DNA of 64,000 bases, taken from assembly GCA_039707465.1 (NCBI GenBank), contig CM077645.1, positions 142,229,503 to 142,293,502 of the forward strand. The letters are read 5' to 3'. Below are positions 21,776 to 32,804 of the stretch, one piece after another. A program made the translations under genes and the position numbers. How positions within the stretch are numbered: the first letter of the stretch is position 1; every line of letters begins with the position of its first letter. The notes beneath the pieces were generated by a model. The model searched no databases and was not told the DNA's origin. It was given only the letters and a program-made list of their open reading frames with translations. This stretch comes from Rhabdophis nuchalis (Eukaryota; Chordata; Lepidosauria; Squamata; Natricidae).

Positions 21776-21901
21776 TGGGGCTCCACTCTGGTAATGCCTG
21801 CCATTTTAATGTTGCTGATTCCCCCTATTCTTTTCCCCTGGACACCTCTGGGGAAAAGCAATCTGGTCTCTTCCCCCTTACTCCCTATTTAGTAAAGGAA
21901 A

Positions 21902-22562
21902 CAGAGGCGTAGCGTGGGGGGTGCAGGGGGGGCCGGCCGCACCGGGCGCAACATCTGGGGGGGCGCACTGAAGCTGGAGTCTGACCTGAAGCTGGAGAAG
22001 CTTTGGTTTTGCGCTTTAAAAAGCCGAAAGCGGCGGCTTTCGGACTTTGGCGGACTTCACCCTTCATTATCCAGCGCCGAGTGAACGAATCTTTAGCCTT
22101 GCAATCTTTTCAGTTCGAGTGGTTGTTTACGACGGAGGGATTTTTCTTAAAGAGGCCCCTTAAAGCAGCCAGTTTCGAGTAAGTCTGTAACAACTTCTTT
22201 CTTTCCGATCTCTCCATCTCTCTCTTTCTCTCTCTGCCGGCCCGGATCTGGAGAGGGGGAAGGGGAAATGTTGGTCTAGCTTCCTTCCCAAAGTCAAAAT
22301 CGCTAAAGAAGAAGAAGAAAATAAATCAGGCAAGCAAGGAACGAAAGAAAGAAGAGATTCCAGTCCAAACTCCCCCTTAAATACATTTTCCCTTTCTAAT
22401 CCCATTCAAAGAACGTTCGCTGTTTTGTAAAGAAAGAAATACCCTTTTAACAAATGTCGGCATTACAGCTCATCGTCTTCTCAGCTCTTTTTTCCCCCCT
22501 ACCACAACTTCGGAAGTTTACTTGCCTTGCCCCGGGTGCTGACAACCCACGCTACGCCACTG
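21902..22562. mobile_element. non-autonomous hAT-type element, 661 bp
   Basis: Terminal inverted repeats CAGAGGCGTAGCGTGG (left) and CCACGCTACGCCACTG (right), 15 of 16 paired, flanked by AAAGGAAA (21894-21901) and AGAGGAAA (22563-22570), an 8-bp duplication with one change. The GC-rich left half and the absence of any transposase frame indicate an internally deleted derivative. Confidence 0.85.
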
Positions 22563-22570
22563 AGAGGAAA

Positions 22571-23339
22571 CCAATTTTTATTGGTCACTTTGTCTCATTG
22601 ATCATTTCCTCTTCTATGTGTGCACAAATTACAACGTTAATATTTTCCATTTCAACAATTCCCACTGCACATGTAGACTCACCAATGACAATAGGGAACT
22701 AAATCCAGCTCAGGGATCTGCTTCATTTCTATACCTGATGGCTAAGTGGGTTATACTAGCATTGAGGTTTCTCTCATCCTAGAGCTTTAGCATTTGTCTC
22801 CGTCTAATTATTTTTCCTTGATTAAATAAAAGCTGAGACTTCTCTTTCTTAGAAAAAAATAGTCATCACTGTTTGCAAGCTTTGATGTTTAGTGTGATTT
22901 CCATTCAAAAAATTTGGTTGACAGAGAAAGATAAATTTGGATTTTTCTTTCTGCCTCTATCAAGTTCCAAGGCTGACATTTCCCCCCAAAAATATGGATA
23001 TGGAAACTAGTCATATATGGAAACAACTCAGATAGGATGAGCAATGACTGGGCAAAAAGGGGCCAAAAACTTTGTAGTGGACCTTTCTGCCATATTTCAA
23101 GGGGAACTTTTATGTTAATAAAATTTTTCTAAAAGATCTTCAGTTGATTAACTGGAGATTGATTTTTAATGTGATAAGTCTTCATTTTCACCTCTCCCAT
23201 TCTCTACTAATCCTGAGAATACCAATTTTCAATAGGTCTTTCCTTTTTATGCATATATAACCTGATCCCTTTAATATTTATTCTTCACTTTATTTACTGC
23301 TTATAGAGAATCTAAATATGTCATTTTCTGGGTCTCACA
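22571..23339. other. AT-rich sequence, no feature seen
   Basis: No recognisable gene or transposon. Confidence 0.45.
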
Positions 23340-23870
23340 AGGATTCAAAAATAGTCAGAAAAAGGCAGTGAGGATGATCAGAGGTTGATATATAGATAGT
23401 TTACCTTTTTGAAAAACTAATTAAGAAAAGATATTACAGCAATCTTTAAATACTTGAAAGAATGATACCTATTAGAAGGTCAAGATTTGTATTCCGAGTA
23501 CAGGACACAAAAAACAAATTTAATTTTTGGGAAATTAGGTTTTAATAAGTTCTGAATAATTATTTTAACAATAAAAGCAATTAGGCAGTGGACAAGATTA
23601 CCCAAGAGGGTGGTTGAATCCAAAGATCTACAAGAGAAGGTCAAAGAGGAAGGGAATAATAAAAACAGCATTTTTGTAACATTGCTTTTGTCATTTTTAT
23701 AAAAGCTTTGCAACCTGCAGACTCCTCTGATGGACTTTCTCGATTAAATATGTTTAGGTGGAAACTAGATAACCACTGGTCTAAGTTGCTTTGATTTAGA
23801 TTTTTGCATTGAGCAGGGAATTGGATTCAGTGGCTGAAATGGCATCTTCCATTTATGAAACTAAGAATAT
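23340..23870 (+). mobile_element. ancient CR1-type LINE 3' relic
   Basis: Plus-strand phrases corresponding to CR1 C-terminal coding sequence are still visible: AAAGGCAGTGAGGATGATCA (the RRATRMIR block), AGGGTGGTTGAATCC, and GGTGGAAACTAGATAACCA. The copy is much more decayed than 35050-36752. Confidence 0.5.
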
Positions 23871-26429
23871 ATGCGATGATTTACATGCCATCCGATCTTT
23901 GCAATGCAGATCATTTATTACTAATAGAGACCTTTATTTTCATAGATCTAGTACAACTGAAATAAACATCTAAATGAATAATGTGGTCAGGGTGCAATAT
24001 TGACTTACCCTCATGTTCACTAGTTATATTGCTAATTACTTCTCTACTTCAACCAGCTGCTGCTTTTCAGACCTTTGTTATACATTCTAAATTACTCTGT
24101 TCAAGTTCACAAGTTTTCTACCAAGTTTTACTCAACTGTTTTCGAGTAGATTGTACAGAATATACAACTAAGCTGCCTTAGTGGTTTTGTTTTGAACCCA
24201 GTATGAGAAAGCAAATCAATTAAATAAATCTATCCACTTCCATCACAACTTATCCGACAAAGGTTCAGATAGCAGCTAATTGGAGAAAGTGTTAGTGTGA
24301 GTCCTAAACAATATTGGCAAACAGGAACAAATAGGCTGACTTTCCTACACTAATTTCTTGTATTAGACATCTGATTAAGGATATGTGAATCATTCAAGAC
24401 TTGATCCAAATTGAATAAGTCAAATACATTTGATTTGAATTGAATCATGTATTCATAACAAAGATGCATTCATGCATGATCAAGTGTACATCAAATCACT
24501 GAATTGGTTCAGAAGCACCCAATTGATATGATGTATTGAATCAATGCAACAATTCAGTGATGTAATTCAATGCAATGATTTAATTGAAGCACTTTCAAAC
24601 TTATTCAGGTTCAATCTTTTCATAGCACTCCATCTGATATGGCCTCAATACTTGTGAATATTTTCCCTTCCCCATCCCCCAACTAACCAGTTTGTAGCTT
24701 ATGCAGGATTTCAAAAGATGATATTTTTGGCTTCTGGGATTCACAGCCATCCATTTTACTATCATAGGACCAAACTCAAACTTTCACTCAAGCTCAGTGT
24801 GAAACTTTTAGTGAACTTCAGATGTTAGATATTATCTAATATTTCAAAGATTTGAATATTTCCATTCCAATTTTCATCCTTCATTTTGAGATTTTTAATT
24901 CACTTCCTTGAGTGGTACCAAAGAATAACAATGGAATCTTAACGTTGAAGAAATAACCTATAGTATGAAATACAAACTATATTGTATCAAGAAAATACAA
25001 TGGAAAGGAAAACAAAAGCAATATATTATCATAGTCAAAGAATTTTTGGGTTTTCCAGGAATACTAAAAACAACTAATAAAAAACCCCATCTCCTAATTT
25101 AAAAAGGGAAAATTCACTTGGAATTTCACTTGAAAACAAATATATTGTACAAAACTGGACCTAAAGAATGAAGTGATCCGCCAGAGGCAATATGATTCAT
25201 CTGAACCTGTAATTTAAAAGCATCTTATTTAAAGGATGAGGAAAGCCAGTGATCATTATCATCATCATCATCATCATCTATTACAATTATATTGGACATA
25301 AGAGTTTCCATATTTCAGAATAAGAGGTATCTCTTACCACCCAAATGCCTAGTAACTGAAACATCTTCTTTGTAATTTCATATTTTCAGCAATGTAACAT
25401 AAGGATATGTTTCCTTATTATCTTTTTTATCATAAATATATCAGTGGCATGGAAGATGAATATTAGAAAATGACAATAACCACTATGAAATGTATATCAA
25501 CTGAAATGTTATTTTCAAATTACTCTAGTGTATGTACGATGGATAGTACAGGAGAGGTAGATAAATTGCTCTTAACAATACTAATAAGATTTCTGTAAAG
25601 ATTTGTAACTATCTTTCAATATAATGCTTACATACTATCCTAGATGGAAATGAGTGGTAGACTATATCTATATACATGGAATATTCATCCTGCAGTTTGG
25701 AAAAGGAGATTCATTTGGCAATATCCGTGATGCATTAGCAATAAAGCCTACATCATTTTTTCTTTTGTATGCTTATTCTAGGTCGTTATTGCAGTGTTTT
25801 CTCAGAAGAGTTTGACTGACAGGTTTTAAGATGGCATCCTTCACATTGTAGGGTAACGACTGTAGATTCAAGAAAACCAACGTAAGGCATTTTCATTCAC
25901 TTTGGAAGGCATAAGTACATTAAATATATATTTCTGTGTTCCCCTGTAAAAAGATAAATCTCACAGTATCAGGATTGAATAGGGGTGAAGGAACCTCTTT
26001 TCACAAGGCTATCACAGAATGAAAAGTAACTCTGATCAAAGGCCATATTTGCTTTCTTTACAGATGACTGAATAGTTACAACCAATCACTGGCAAATAAG
26101 CAAGGCCAACCCAAACATTAAAAAGATAAAACATCTTCCCATGACATTACATTCGCAGAGGGGCCAAATAAATAGTTATAGACCTTTCATTTGTCTGAAT
26201 CACTGCCATGCTTCAATCAGAGTTGGCTGACCCAGAGAATTAAAAAATCTCATTGCTTTTATTTCCAGTTTCCATTTAGACACCACTTAAGTTATTCGTT
26301 TCTAGTTCCAGGTAAACAAGTGAAGGCACAAGCAATAAATGTTATGACCAAACTTATCCTACAATGACTCATTTGCTAACCATGGTTTCAGTTGCATATT
26401 ATTCTTTAAATCCTCTGAATCAGTGTATT
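23871..26429. other. AT-rich sequence, no gene; TTGAAT-rich stretch at 24390-24620
   Basis: About 2.5 kb without a recognisable gene or transposon. At 24390-24620 the sequence is dense in GATTTGAATTGAATCA-like words, compositionally like the ~465-bp repeat at 37025-37485, and may be a distant relative. A (ATC)n microsatellite lies at 25252-25278. Confidence 0.4.
25252..25278. repeat. (ATC)n microsatellite
   Basis: About nine ATC/TCA units. Confidence 0.9.
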
Positions 26430-26964
26430 TATTTGAACTTCGAATTTTCTAGCTTTTTGTACATCCACTAAACATAATAAAATGTCTCTTTTTGTTCTCC
26501 ATGCTTCTAGACTATCTTTAAAGTTCATTTACATATTCTAAGCAATTTCTCAGGTGACATGTAACAATACCTCATTTTATATAAAAATATTTAAGATTGT
26601 ATCATAATATATATTTCAACTCTTTCAGCCATTTATTTTCCTGTTCCATCTGTATATTATAACCACATTTATTAGCCCACTTTAATCATACAATCTTCAT
26701 TTGCTTTTCTGTTTCAAATTTCAATAAAAGATTATGTGCACTTTAGCAACTACATATTCATCATTTGTATACAATTCTATTTCAAACAATGTTTAAATCA
26801 TATTTTAAATCTTTCTAATAAATGTAAATAAGATAAACACTGACAGGTATACCCGTCTGTCACCAGTTCTCTTGATTTTATTTTAATTTCCCCTTGATCA
26901 AATTTTTATATCTAACGCTAAGTTAACCATTGGTGTTTCCTATTATGTCTTGTCTCTAAATATT

Positions 26965-27745
26965 TCTTAAGCGAGATCTCTTAGGCGAGATCATCCGTGG
27001 TTTCAGGGTAGAGTTCCATCAGTACGCTGATGATACTCAGCTGTACATCTCTACCCCGGACCACCCTAACGATGCTGTGGAAGTGATGTCCTGGTGTCTG
27101 GAGGCCGTGCGAGTCTGGATGGGGAGAAACAGGCTCCAACTCAACCTGCCCAAGACTGAGTGGCTGTGGCTTCCGGCGTCATGATATAGCCACTTGGTAT
27201 CATCTCTGGCTATTGGGGGCAAGTCATTGGCCCCTACAGAGAGGGCTCGCAACTTGGGTGTCCTCCTGGACTCTCGGCTGTCTCTAGAAGACCATATGAC
27301 AGCCGTGGCCAGGGGGGCTTTCTATCAGGTTCACCTGATATGCCAGTTGCGCCCCTTTCTGGATCGTGACGCTTTACGCACGGTCACTCAAGCCCTCGTT
27401 ATCTCCCGTCTGGACTACTGGAATGCTTTCTACATGGGGCTTCCCTTGAGGTGCACCCAGAGGCTCCAGTTGGTTCAGAATGCGGCTGCGCGGGGCATTC
27501 TGGGAGCATCTAGATGCTCCCACATGACACCTCTCCTGCGCGAGCTGTACTGGCTGCCTGTGGCTTTCCGGGTGCGCTTCAAGGTGTTAGTAACCACTTT
27601 TAAAGTGCTCCATGGCAAGGGACCTGTCATTTAATGTATTTTTAAAGGTTTCTATGTTTTTTACTTGTGATTTTATTGTTGCCTGTACACCGCCCTGAGT
27701 CCCGGAAGGGAGAAGGATGGTATAGAAATTTAAACAATAATAATA
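26965..27745 (+). mobile_element. L2-type LINE nested in old L1, internally deleted
   Basis: Plus-strand translation begins near RGFRVEFHQYADDTQLYIST (catalytic YADD at about 27020), then RNRLQLNLPKTEW, ARNLGVLLDSRLSLEDHM, LVISRLDYWNAFYMGLPL, LQLVQNAAARGILG and LYWLPVAFRVRFKVL to 27630. It then jumps to the 3' UTR with ACCGCCCTGAGTCCCGG and an ATAATAATA tail. The SHREGL..LPPEL portion of related copies is missing, so there is an internal deletion at about 27632. A stop and a frameshift after the YADD block confirm it is dead. Confidence 0.85.
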
Positions 27746-27939
27746 AGCTGAGAGCCATAAAATTGTTTTCAGGTACAGCCTTGGTTTATATCTATTCCAT
27801 ATTCTCAATAGAAACTACCTAACATAATGATTTTGAAAAGCCATATTAACTTTGATTTGATCATATCACAAATATCCATGCCACCCAAATCTCAGGTCAT
27901 GTTTTTCTAGTTCAAAAATGCTTCTATTTTTCAGCAACA

Positions 27940-28471
27940 TATGCATATTCATGTATTAACTACAGCTAGAATTGTATTCGCACAAAACTGGAAAAATGAA
28001 AAGATCCCTACAGATGAGAATGTGATTAAGAAAATATTAGAATGTGCAGAAATGAATAGATTAACACTTGCAATTAAGGAGAAAGAACAAACTGAATATT
28101 ACATGACATGGGAATTATTTTATCGATGATTAGAGAAAAAAAACAGAAGTTAAAAATAGGGGAATAAAAGAAGATCAGAAAAATATAGAAAATATGTTAA
28201 GAGAGAAACATAAACACTACGATGATTACGATGATGATTATGACTATTAGGATTATTATGTTTAATACTAGTATTATATTATTAGAAGATATGTTAACAG
28301 GGAGAAGTGAATATGTTTATAATGTTCAATATTTGTAGTAAAATTAGACAATTAATATTAATGTAATGAATATTGGTTTAAATTTTAATTATTACTGCAC
28401 AAAAATATTTGTACCCAGATGACACACTATTTAATGGAAAATGAAATTATTATACTAAAAAATAAAAAAAT
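27940..28471 (+). mobile_element. 5'-truncated L1 insertion with 26-bp target duplication
   Basis: The last ~60 codons of an L1 ORF2 on the plus strand (TTARIVFAQNWKNEKIPTDE, then ILECAEMNRLTLAIKEKEQT, stop at about 28129), an AT-rich 3' UTR, and an A-rich tail ending about 28471. It is flanked by 26-bp direct repeats at 27914-27939 and 28472-28497 that differ at one base; their core is CTTCTATTTTTCAGCAACA. This is standard target-primed reverse transcription by an L1-type machinery, into an older L1 in the opposite orientation. Confidence 0.85.
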
Positions 28472-29295
28472 AAAAATACTTCTATTTTTCAGCAACACCC
28501 ACCCTTTCATTCAAACCAAAGGAGCAAGCTGGAAAATACAATTTCACGTCAAGTTAACCCAGTCCGCCTGTTTACTTTTCACCTTGTATTTAACTCATGT
28601 TTTTCCCCCATCGCACAATGTGGATCTATCCATCTGCCACTGTTTAAATAGTACATCAATTGTCAAAACAAGCATTGTTTAAAACAAAAATATCATTTTA
28701 GGCAAGATATTCATTTTTATTCATCAATACTGTCAAACCTTCTATTTTCGTGTTTTGTTAACATCTTCATCTTCTATTTACTAATATTAAAACCTGCTAA
28801 TGCATGAAATTATTTTAATTTGCCTGTTAATACTTCAATTGCTTTTAAAGACATTACCAGAAATAAAACCAAGCCATCTGCAAAAGTTCGTAACTAATAA
28901 GATTCTTTTAAAAACTTTATTCCCCAAATCCTTTTATCTCTTTTCATGTGTCTATTCAGTATTTCAAAAATCAAAATAAATAAGTGGGCACTTCTTTTTT
29001 CTTCTTTTTGTATCTCAAAGGTTTTGTTAGAACTCAATTCACAACTCTGTGCTTCATGTGATGTGTAAATCAAACTTACCTTTTATAAAGTTATCTCAAA
29101 AATTCATATCTTCCAAAATCTTGAACAAGTAAGACCAGTTCAAATAGTCAAAGGCCTTCTCTGCATCTAAAAAAATCAATGAGGCTTGTTTGGTAGCCAC
29201 AAATTTTGTGATTCCAATTTTCCAATAGAATGTTAAAATACAGGGGTTTTTCCCCACTTTCAGGATATGTAATGCAGATAACTTTCCTGTCAATT

Positions 29296-29912
29296 TATAA
29301 AAAGGCCTCTAAGCTAATACATTTTAAGAAGACATCCTATCAGTCTTGCGAACTAGCAATGTATCTTTGTGTGTATCTCTACTGAGATTTTGTTTTCATC
29401 CTAGATTTTCAGAGCATTGGTTCTCCTATGATCACAATCTACTGACTTCAGCAGTCAATTATCCTAAATTCATAAATCACTTCTATTTGCAGCAAATTTT
29501 ACTCTGCTGACTTCTACTGTATCTGCTGCAGGGGTACTCTTGGGTAATATACTATAACTTTATTTAGATTTAAATGCCAGATCATTTTATGTCATAAACT
29601 ATATGGGTTTTTATGTACCATTGCAAATGGACAAAATATTCAATAAGATGCAAACACAGTTCAATGGATGTCTACATATTTATACAAATAAATAAATACA
29701 AAAGTAATAGTAGTTGACTGAATTACAAAATACAAGAACTTTTCCAGGAATAAAGAATAACTAAAAAAATACAATGAATAAAATATAAGTCAATACTTAC
29801 TGCAACTTTCCTTCCAATGTGTGTAACAACGTTGCAGGTTGAACAAGTTTTGTGAAGCCATGAGCATCTGAGACCTCCCTTATTTTGATGTTTTTCCCCA
29901 TCTCCACTTCCC
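29296..29912. other. AT-rich sequence, no feature seen
   Basis: No recognisable gene or transposon. Confidence 0.45.
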
Positions 29913-29920
29913 AGTACATG

Positions 29921-30314
29921 TAGTGGTGGGATTCACATAATTTAACAAACTGTTCTCTGACCTAATGACCAGCTGGGTAGGCAGGGCTTGGTGATCATGT
30001 AACTGGATGGTGTGGCCAACTCAACGTCACTCACGTCGATGGACGCTTTGACTTAGATGTTACAATGTAATAAGGGTTAACCAGTGAGGCAGTTTCTGTA
30101 AGCAGGGCAATAAAGATTAGGCTAGAAACAACAACAGAATGTTTCCTTCCTGCCTTCCTTACAGGATTAGCCCTGTAAAGTAGGGAAAAAAACCAAATTA
30201 GATTTCTTCCAACAATTGGTTCTCCGAACTTATAACAGGTTGTTTACTTTATGCTTATAAAGTAAACAACCAGTTGTCCCAAATCGGTGCAAATTGGTTG
30301 AATCTCCACCACTG
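29921..30314. mobile_element. non-autonomous hAT-type element, 394 bp
   Basis: Left end TAGTGGTGGGATTCA and right end TTGAATCTCCACCACTG are inverted repeats, flanked by AGTACATG (29913-29920) and ATTACATG (30315-30322), 7 of 8 identical. Inside, a GGTTGTTTACTTTATGC / ATAAAGTAAACAACC hairpin lies at 30237-30273. No coding frame. Confidence 0.8.
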
Positions 30315-30661
30315 ATTACATGTCACAAGTCAGAGTTATTGGTACTTACACTCCCTTCCCTCTAAGGAAAACCATCATCTTCCATGCTATAGTTGTAAAA
30401 ACCAAAGCTTGACCTTTGCCTCACAGTTGCAGATATGTGACTTTTGATATTGACCCATCATGATATACTTTTCCATGCAAGACAAAGAGCAACTTGGTGC
30501 CACACTTCCCTCCTGTGCTTCTAGAAGTTGAATGAACTAGTTAAATGATGTTTATGTACAGCCATCATTCAGGGGAATAATAAATAGTCGTGTCTCCTCC
30601 AAACAGCCCAGTATATGCCAACTGACCACATTGCTCTGCCCAAGGCAAGGAAAAATCTAGT

Positions 30662-30741
30662 CAGTGTTTTTTTAAACTTTGATAAAGATGTTTGGATTTC
30701 AAGTCCACACATTTTTAATTAATTAAGGTTGAGAAACACTG
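30662..30741. mobile_element. internally deleted relic of hairpin hAT MITE
   Basis: CAGTGTTTTTTTAAACTTTG at the left and GGTTGAGAAACACTG at the right match the ends of the intact copy just downstream; only about 80 bp remain and the flanks no longer match. Confidence 0.5.
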
Positions 30742-30761
30742 ACCTAAGGTGACTTCTAGAC

Positions 30762-30896
30762 CAGTGTTTCTCAACGTTGGCGACTTTAAGTCCCATGGAC
30801 TTCAACTCCCAAAATCCTCCAGCCAACAGATCTGCCTGAGGAATTCTGGGAGTTGAAGTCCACAGGACTTAAAGTCGCCAACGTTGAGAAACACTG
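30762..30896. mobile_element. hairpin hAT MITE, copy 4 (TTCTAGAC target duplication)
   Basis: 135-bp palindrome, ends CAGTGTTTCTCAACGTTGGC and its reverse complement, inner block GGACTTCAACTCCCA. Perfect 8-bp flanks TTCTAGAC (30754-30761, 30897-30904). The arm sequence differs from copies 1-3 at the outer 25 bp, so it forms a third subfamily. Confidence 0.92.
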
Positions 30897-30904
30897 TTCT
30901 AGAC

Positions 30905-31427
30905 TATCCTCTTAATAAAGCATTATCGAAAATACAGAACAATATGGTAACATTTTAGTGCCTGAGGAATGATCTCTTTGATAGCTATGGCCAGTTAACA
31001 ATGATTCATCCTTCTAACAACAAAAAGTAAATTGAATTTAGGGCCATAATGTTTGGGAAAATCTCTTCCTAATTTGCATATATTGAACTACTCAGATGTG
31101 GTGAAATATAGTCTGGATTTCCAGGAAGGAGGGATTGCATTCCAGAGGACAAAAAGGCAACGAAGTTTAGATAGTTTGGTCAGGAGAAAGAAAGTTAAGA
31201 AAGCACCTTCCTAGCAATTCTCAGAGTACATCTACAGTAATTCGAATAGTTGCTTTAGTTGGCAAGATTTCTGTCTATTGGTGAGGAACAATAAAGGAAA
31301 CTGCTTATAAGCAATTCCATGTGTCTTTCTTGGTTCTTGGGGTCTGACATTACCTGCCCCAAAAGGTTGATTTCAAGAATAAGTTCAATAGCTCCAGGCA
31401 GCTAAAAGGAGGGTGCATGTCACAGGT
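30905..31427. other. unique sequence, no feature seen
   Basis: No recognisable gene or transposon. Confidence 0.45.
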
Positions 31428-31515
31428 GATATTCAACCGGTTCTCACCGGTTTGCCCAAACTGTTAGTTAATTGCTTATGCAGTTCGGAGAACCAGTTAA
31501 AACTAAAGTGCAAGA
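31428..31515. mobile_element. fragment of CAGTGGTGGGATTCA-family hAT element
   Basis: GATATTCAACCGGTTCTCACC and GTTCGGAGAACCAGTT resemble the subterminal part of the 29921-30314 element; the far end is missing. Confidence 0.45.
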
Positions 31516-32087
31516 GAGGTCCGTTCCCCCCTCCCTTCAGTTAATAGCTCCACTTAACAGTTATAGCTGGAATGCAACCATACAAGCTGAACCAAGTCAA
31601 TAAACAACAGAAATTGATAGGATTAGGGCAGGGAAACCCATCAACCATTCATCTAGGGATGGGATTAACCTCTTCCCTTCAGTAGGAAGGACAGGATTAC
31701 AAACATTTTCATTATAAAGAGTATTAAGTAACACTTCTGTGATCAGTTGATACTCCCTGGAATTTCCCAAGACCTTTTATAGCTGCTGCAGTGTTGGCTA
31801 CTTCTTGTTTCTTCCTGGGGGGGGGGGGGATCCAGGAGGGACTATTGATGAAGCTTGACCATACAGGCCATGATTTTAGGGCATGTGTGGTCCAGCCAGC
31901 TGTATTGCTTCTGCTGTGAAGCACCCAATTTAGAACATAGAGAACATAGAGTTTGAAGGATTTTGGCACACGCAGGCTTTCAATTAGCCTGAGCAGCTGC
32001 TCTTAGTTTTCCTCTCAATTGTTGTGTTTGCTTTGGGGTTGACTTTTTAAAAAAAGGAGAATGGCTGTTTTAGGCTTTTTATAATGT
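31516..32087. other. unique sequence with a G13 run
   Basis: No gene seen. A run of 13 G residues lies at 31817-31829. Confidence 0.45.
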
Positions 32088-32340
32088 TTTAGTGGTGCCT
32101 GGCACTGTCCTTTTGGGGTGTACTTCCCTCACTCTTTTTGAAAGCCTCTAGTGAATGAGCACCCACAAGTTCTGAAGGCAAGCTATTCCATTGGTTGATT
32201 GATCTCACCATTAGCAAATTTCTCCTTAGTCCTAGGTTGCTTCTCTCTATAGTTAGTTTCCATCCATTGTTTTTTGTTGTGCCTTTTGGTGCTTTAGAAA
32301 ATAGATTGGCTCCCTCATTTTTGTAGGAGTCCCTCAAATT
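32088..32340 (-). mobile_element. CR1-type LINE fragment, C-terminal ORF2
   Basis: The minus strand reads LFSKAPKGTTKNNGWKLTIE, RSNLGLRRNLLMVRSINQWN, SLPSELVGAHSLEAFKK in one frame, matching the C-terminus of the CR1 at 59782-61187. It is truncated at both ends and lies head to head with the plus-strand piece that follows. Confidence 0.8.
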
Positions 32341-32527
32341 TCCTGACAGAACAATTAATCAGTGGAACAACTACCATCCAGAAGTTTTAAATGCTCCAAC
32401 ACTGGAAGTTTTTAAGATGATGTTGGATAACCATTTGTCTAAGTGGTGTTGGGTTTCCTGCCTAAGCAGGGGGGTGGACTAGAAGACCTCTAAGGTCCTT
32501 TCCAACTCTATTATTCTATTCTATTCT
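32341..32527 (+). mobile_element. CR1-type LINE 3' end with ATTCT tail
   Basis: The plus strand reads RTINQWNNYHPEVLNAPTLE followed by the CR1 3' end (GACTAGAAGACCTCTAAGG, CTTTCCAACTCTATT) and a short (ATTCT)n tail. It overlaps in ORF content with the preceding minus-strand piece, so the two are separate insertions rather than one inverted copy. Confidence 0.85.
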
Positions 32528-32579
32528 AAATATTCGAACAGTGCTATTTTATTGTACTATTTCATTGTGAGTTGGACTA

Positions 32580-32804
32580 AGTGCAAATTTCCTAAGGGTG
32601 AAACCAATCAAGTTGGCCATGCCCACCAGTCACGACCCATTTCCGGCAGAAAACACAGGGAGCCACAAAACCTGGGTAGGTGTGGCTGAGGTGAGATCAT
32701 GTGACTGGGTGGGAGTGACATTGAGTTGTCTATGCCCACTCACTCATATAATAATCCATCCATGCCCACAGATCCAGTAGTAAAAAAAATTGAATCCCAC
32801 CACT
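32580..32804. mobile_element. hAT-type element relic, right end preserved
   Basis: Ends TTGAATCCCACCACTG, an intact copy of the right terminal repeat seen at 30298-30314, and the interior has the GTGGCTGAGGTGAGATCATG type body of this family. The left end is lost. Confidence 0.55.

Larger units (their letters stand above)
26430..29295 (-). mobile_element. old L1-type LINE, ORF2 C-terminal half, with two nested insertions
   Basis: Minus-strand translation, reading down from 29295, gives the L1 RT block ASLIFLDAEKAFDYLNWSYL (about 29125-29185). TFADGLVLFLVMSLKAIEVL follows near 28815-28890, with the catalytic FADD changed to FADG. Then come LEKHDLRFGWHGYLWYDQIK (about 27840-27910), RIWNRYKPRLYLKTILWLS (about 27750-27810) and a remnant of the cysteine-region KETFYYVW..YKKARKF (about 26440-26530). 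The blocks are in colinear order but split by an L2-type insertion (26965-27745) and a plus-strand L1 piece (27940-28471). Many stops mark it as old. Confidence 0.7.

Noticed and set aside
32088..32527. A single CR1 insertion with twin-primed 5' inversion
   Set aside because: The two oppositely oriented pieces contain the same ORF segment, whereas twin priming gives non-overlapping segments.
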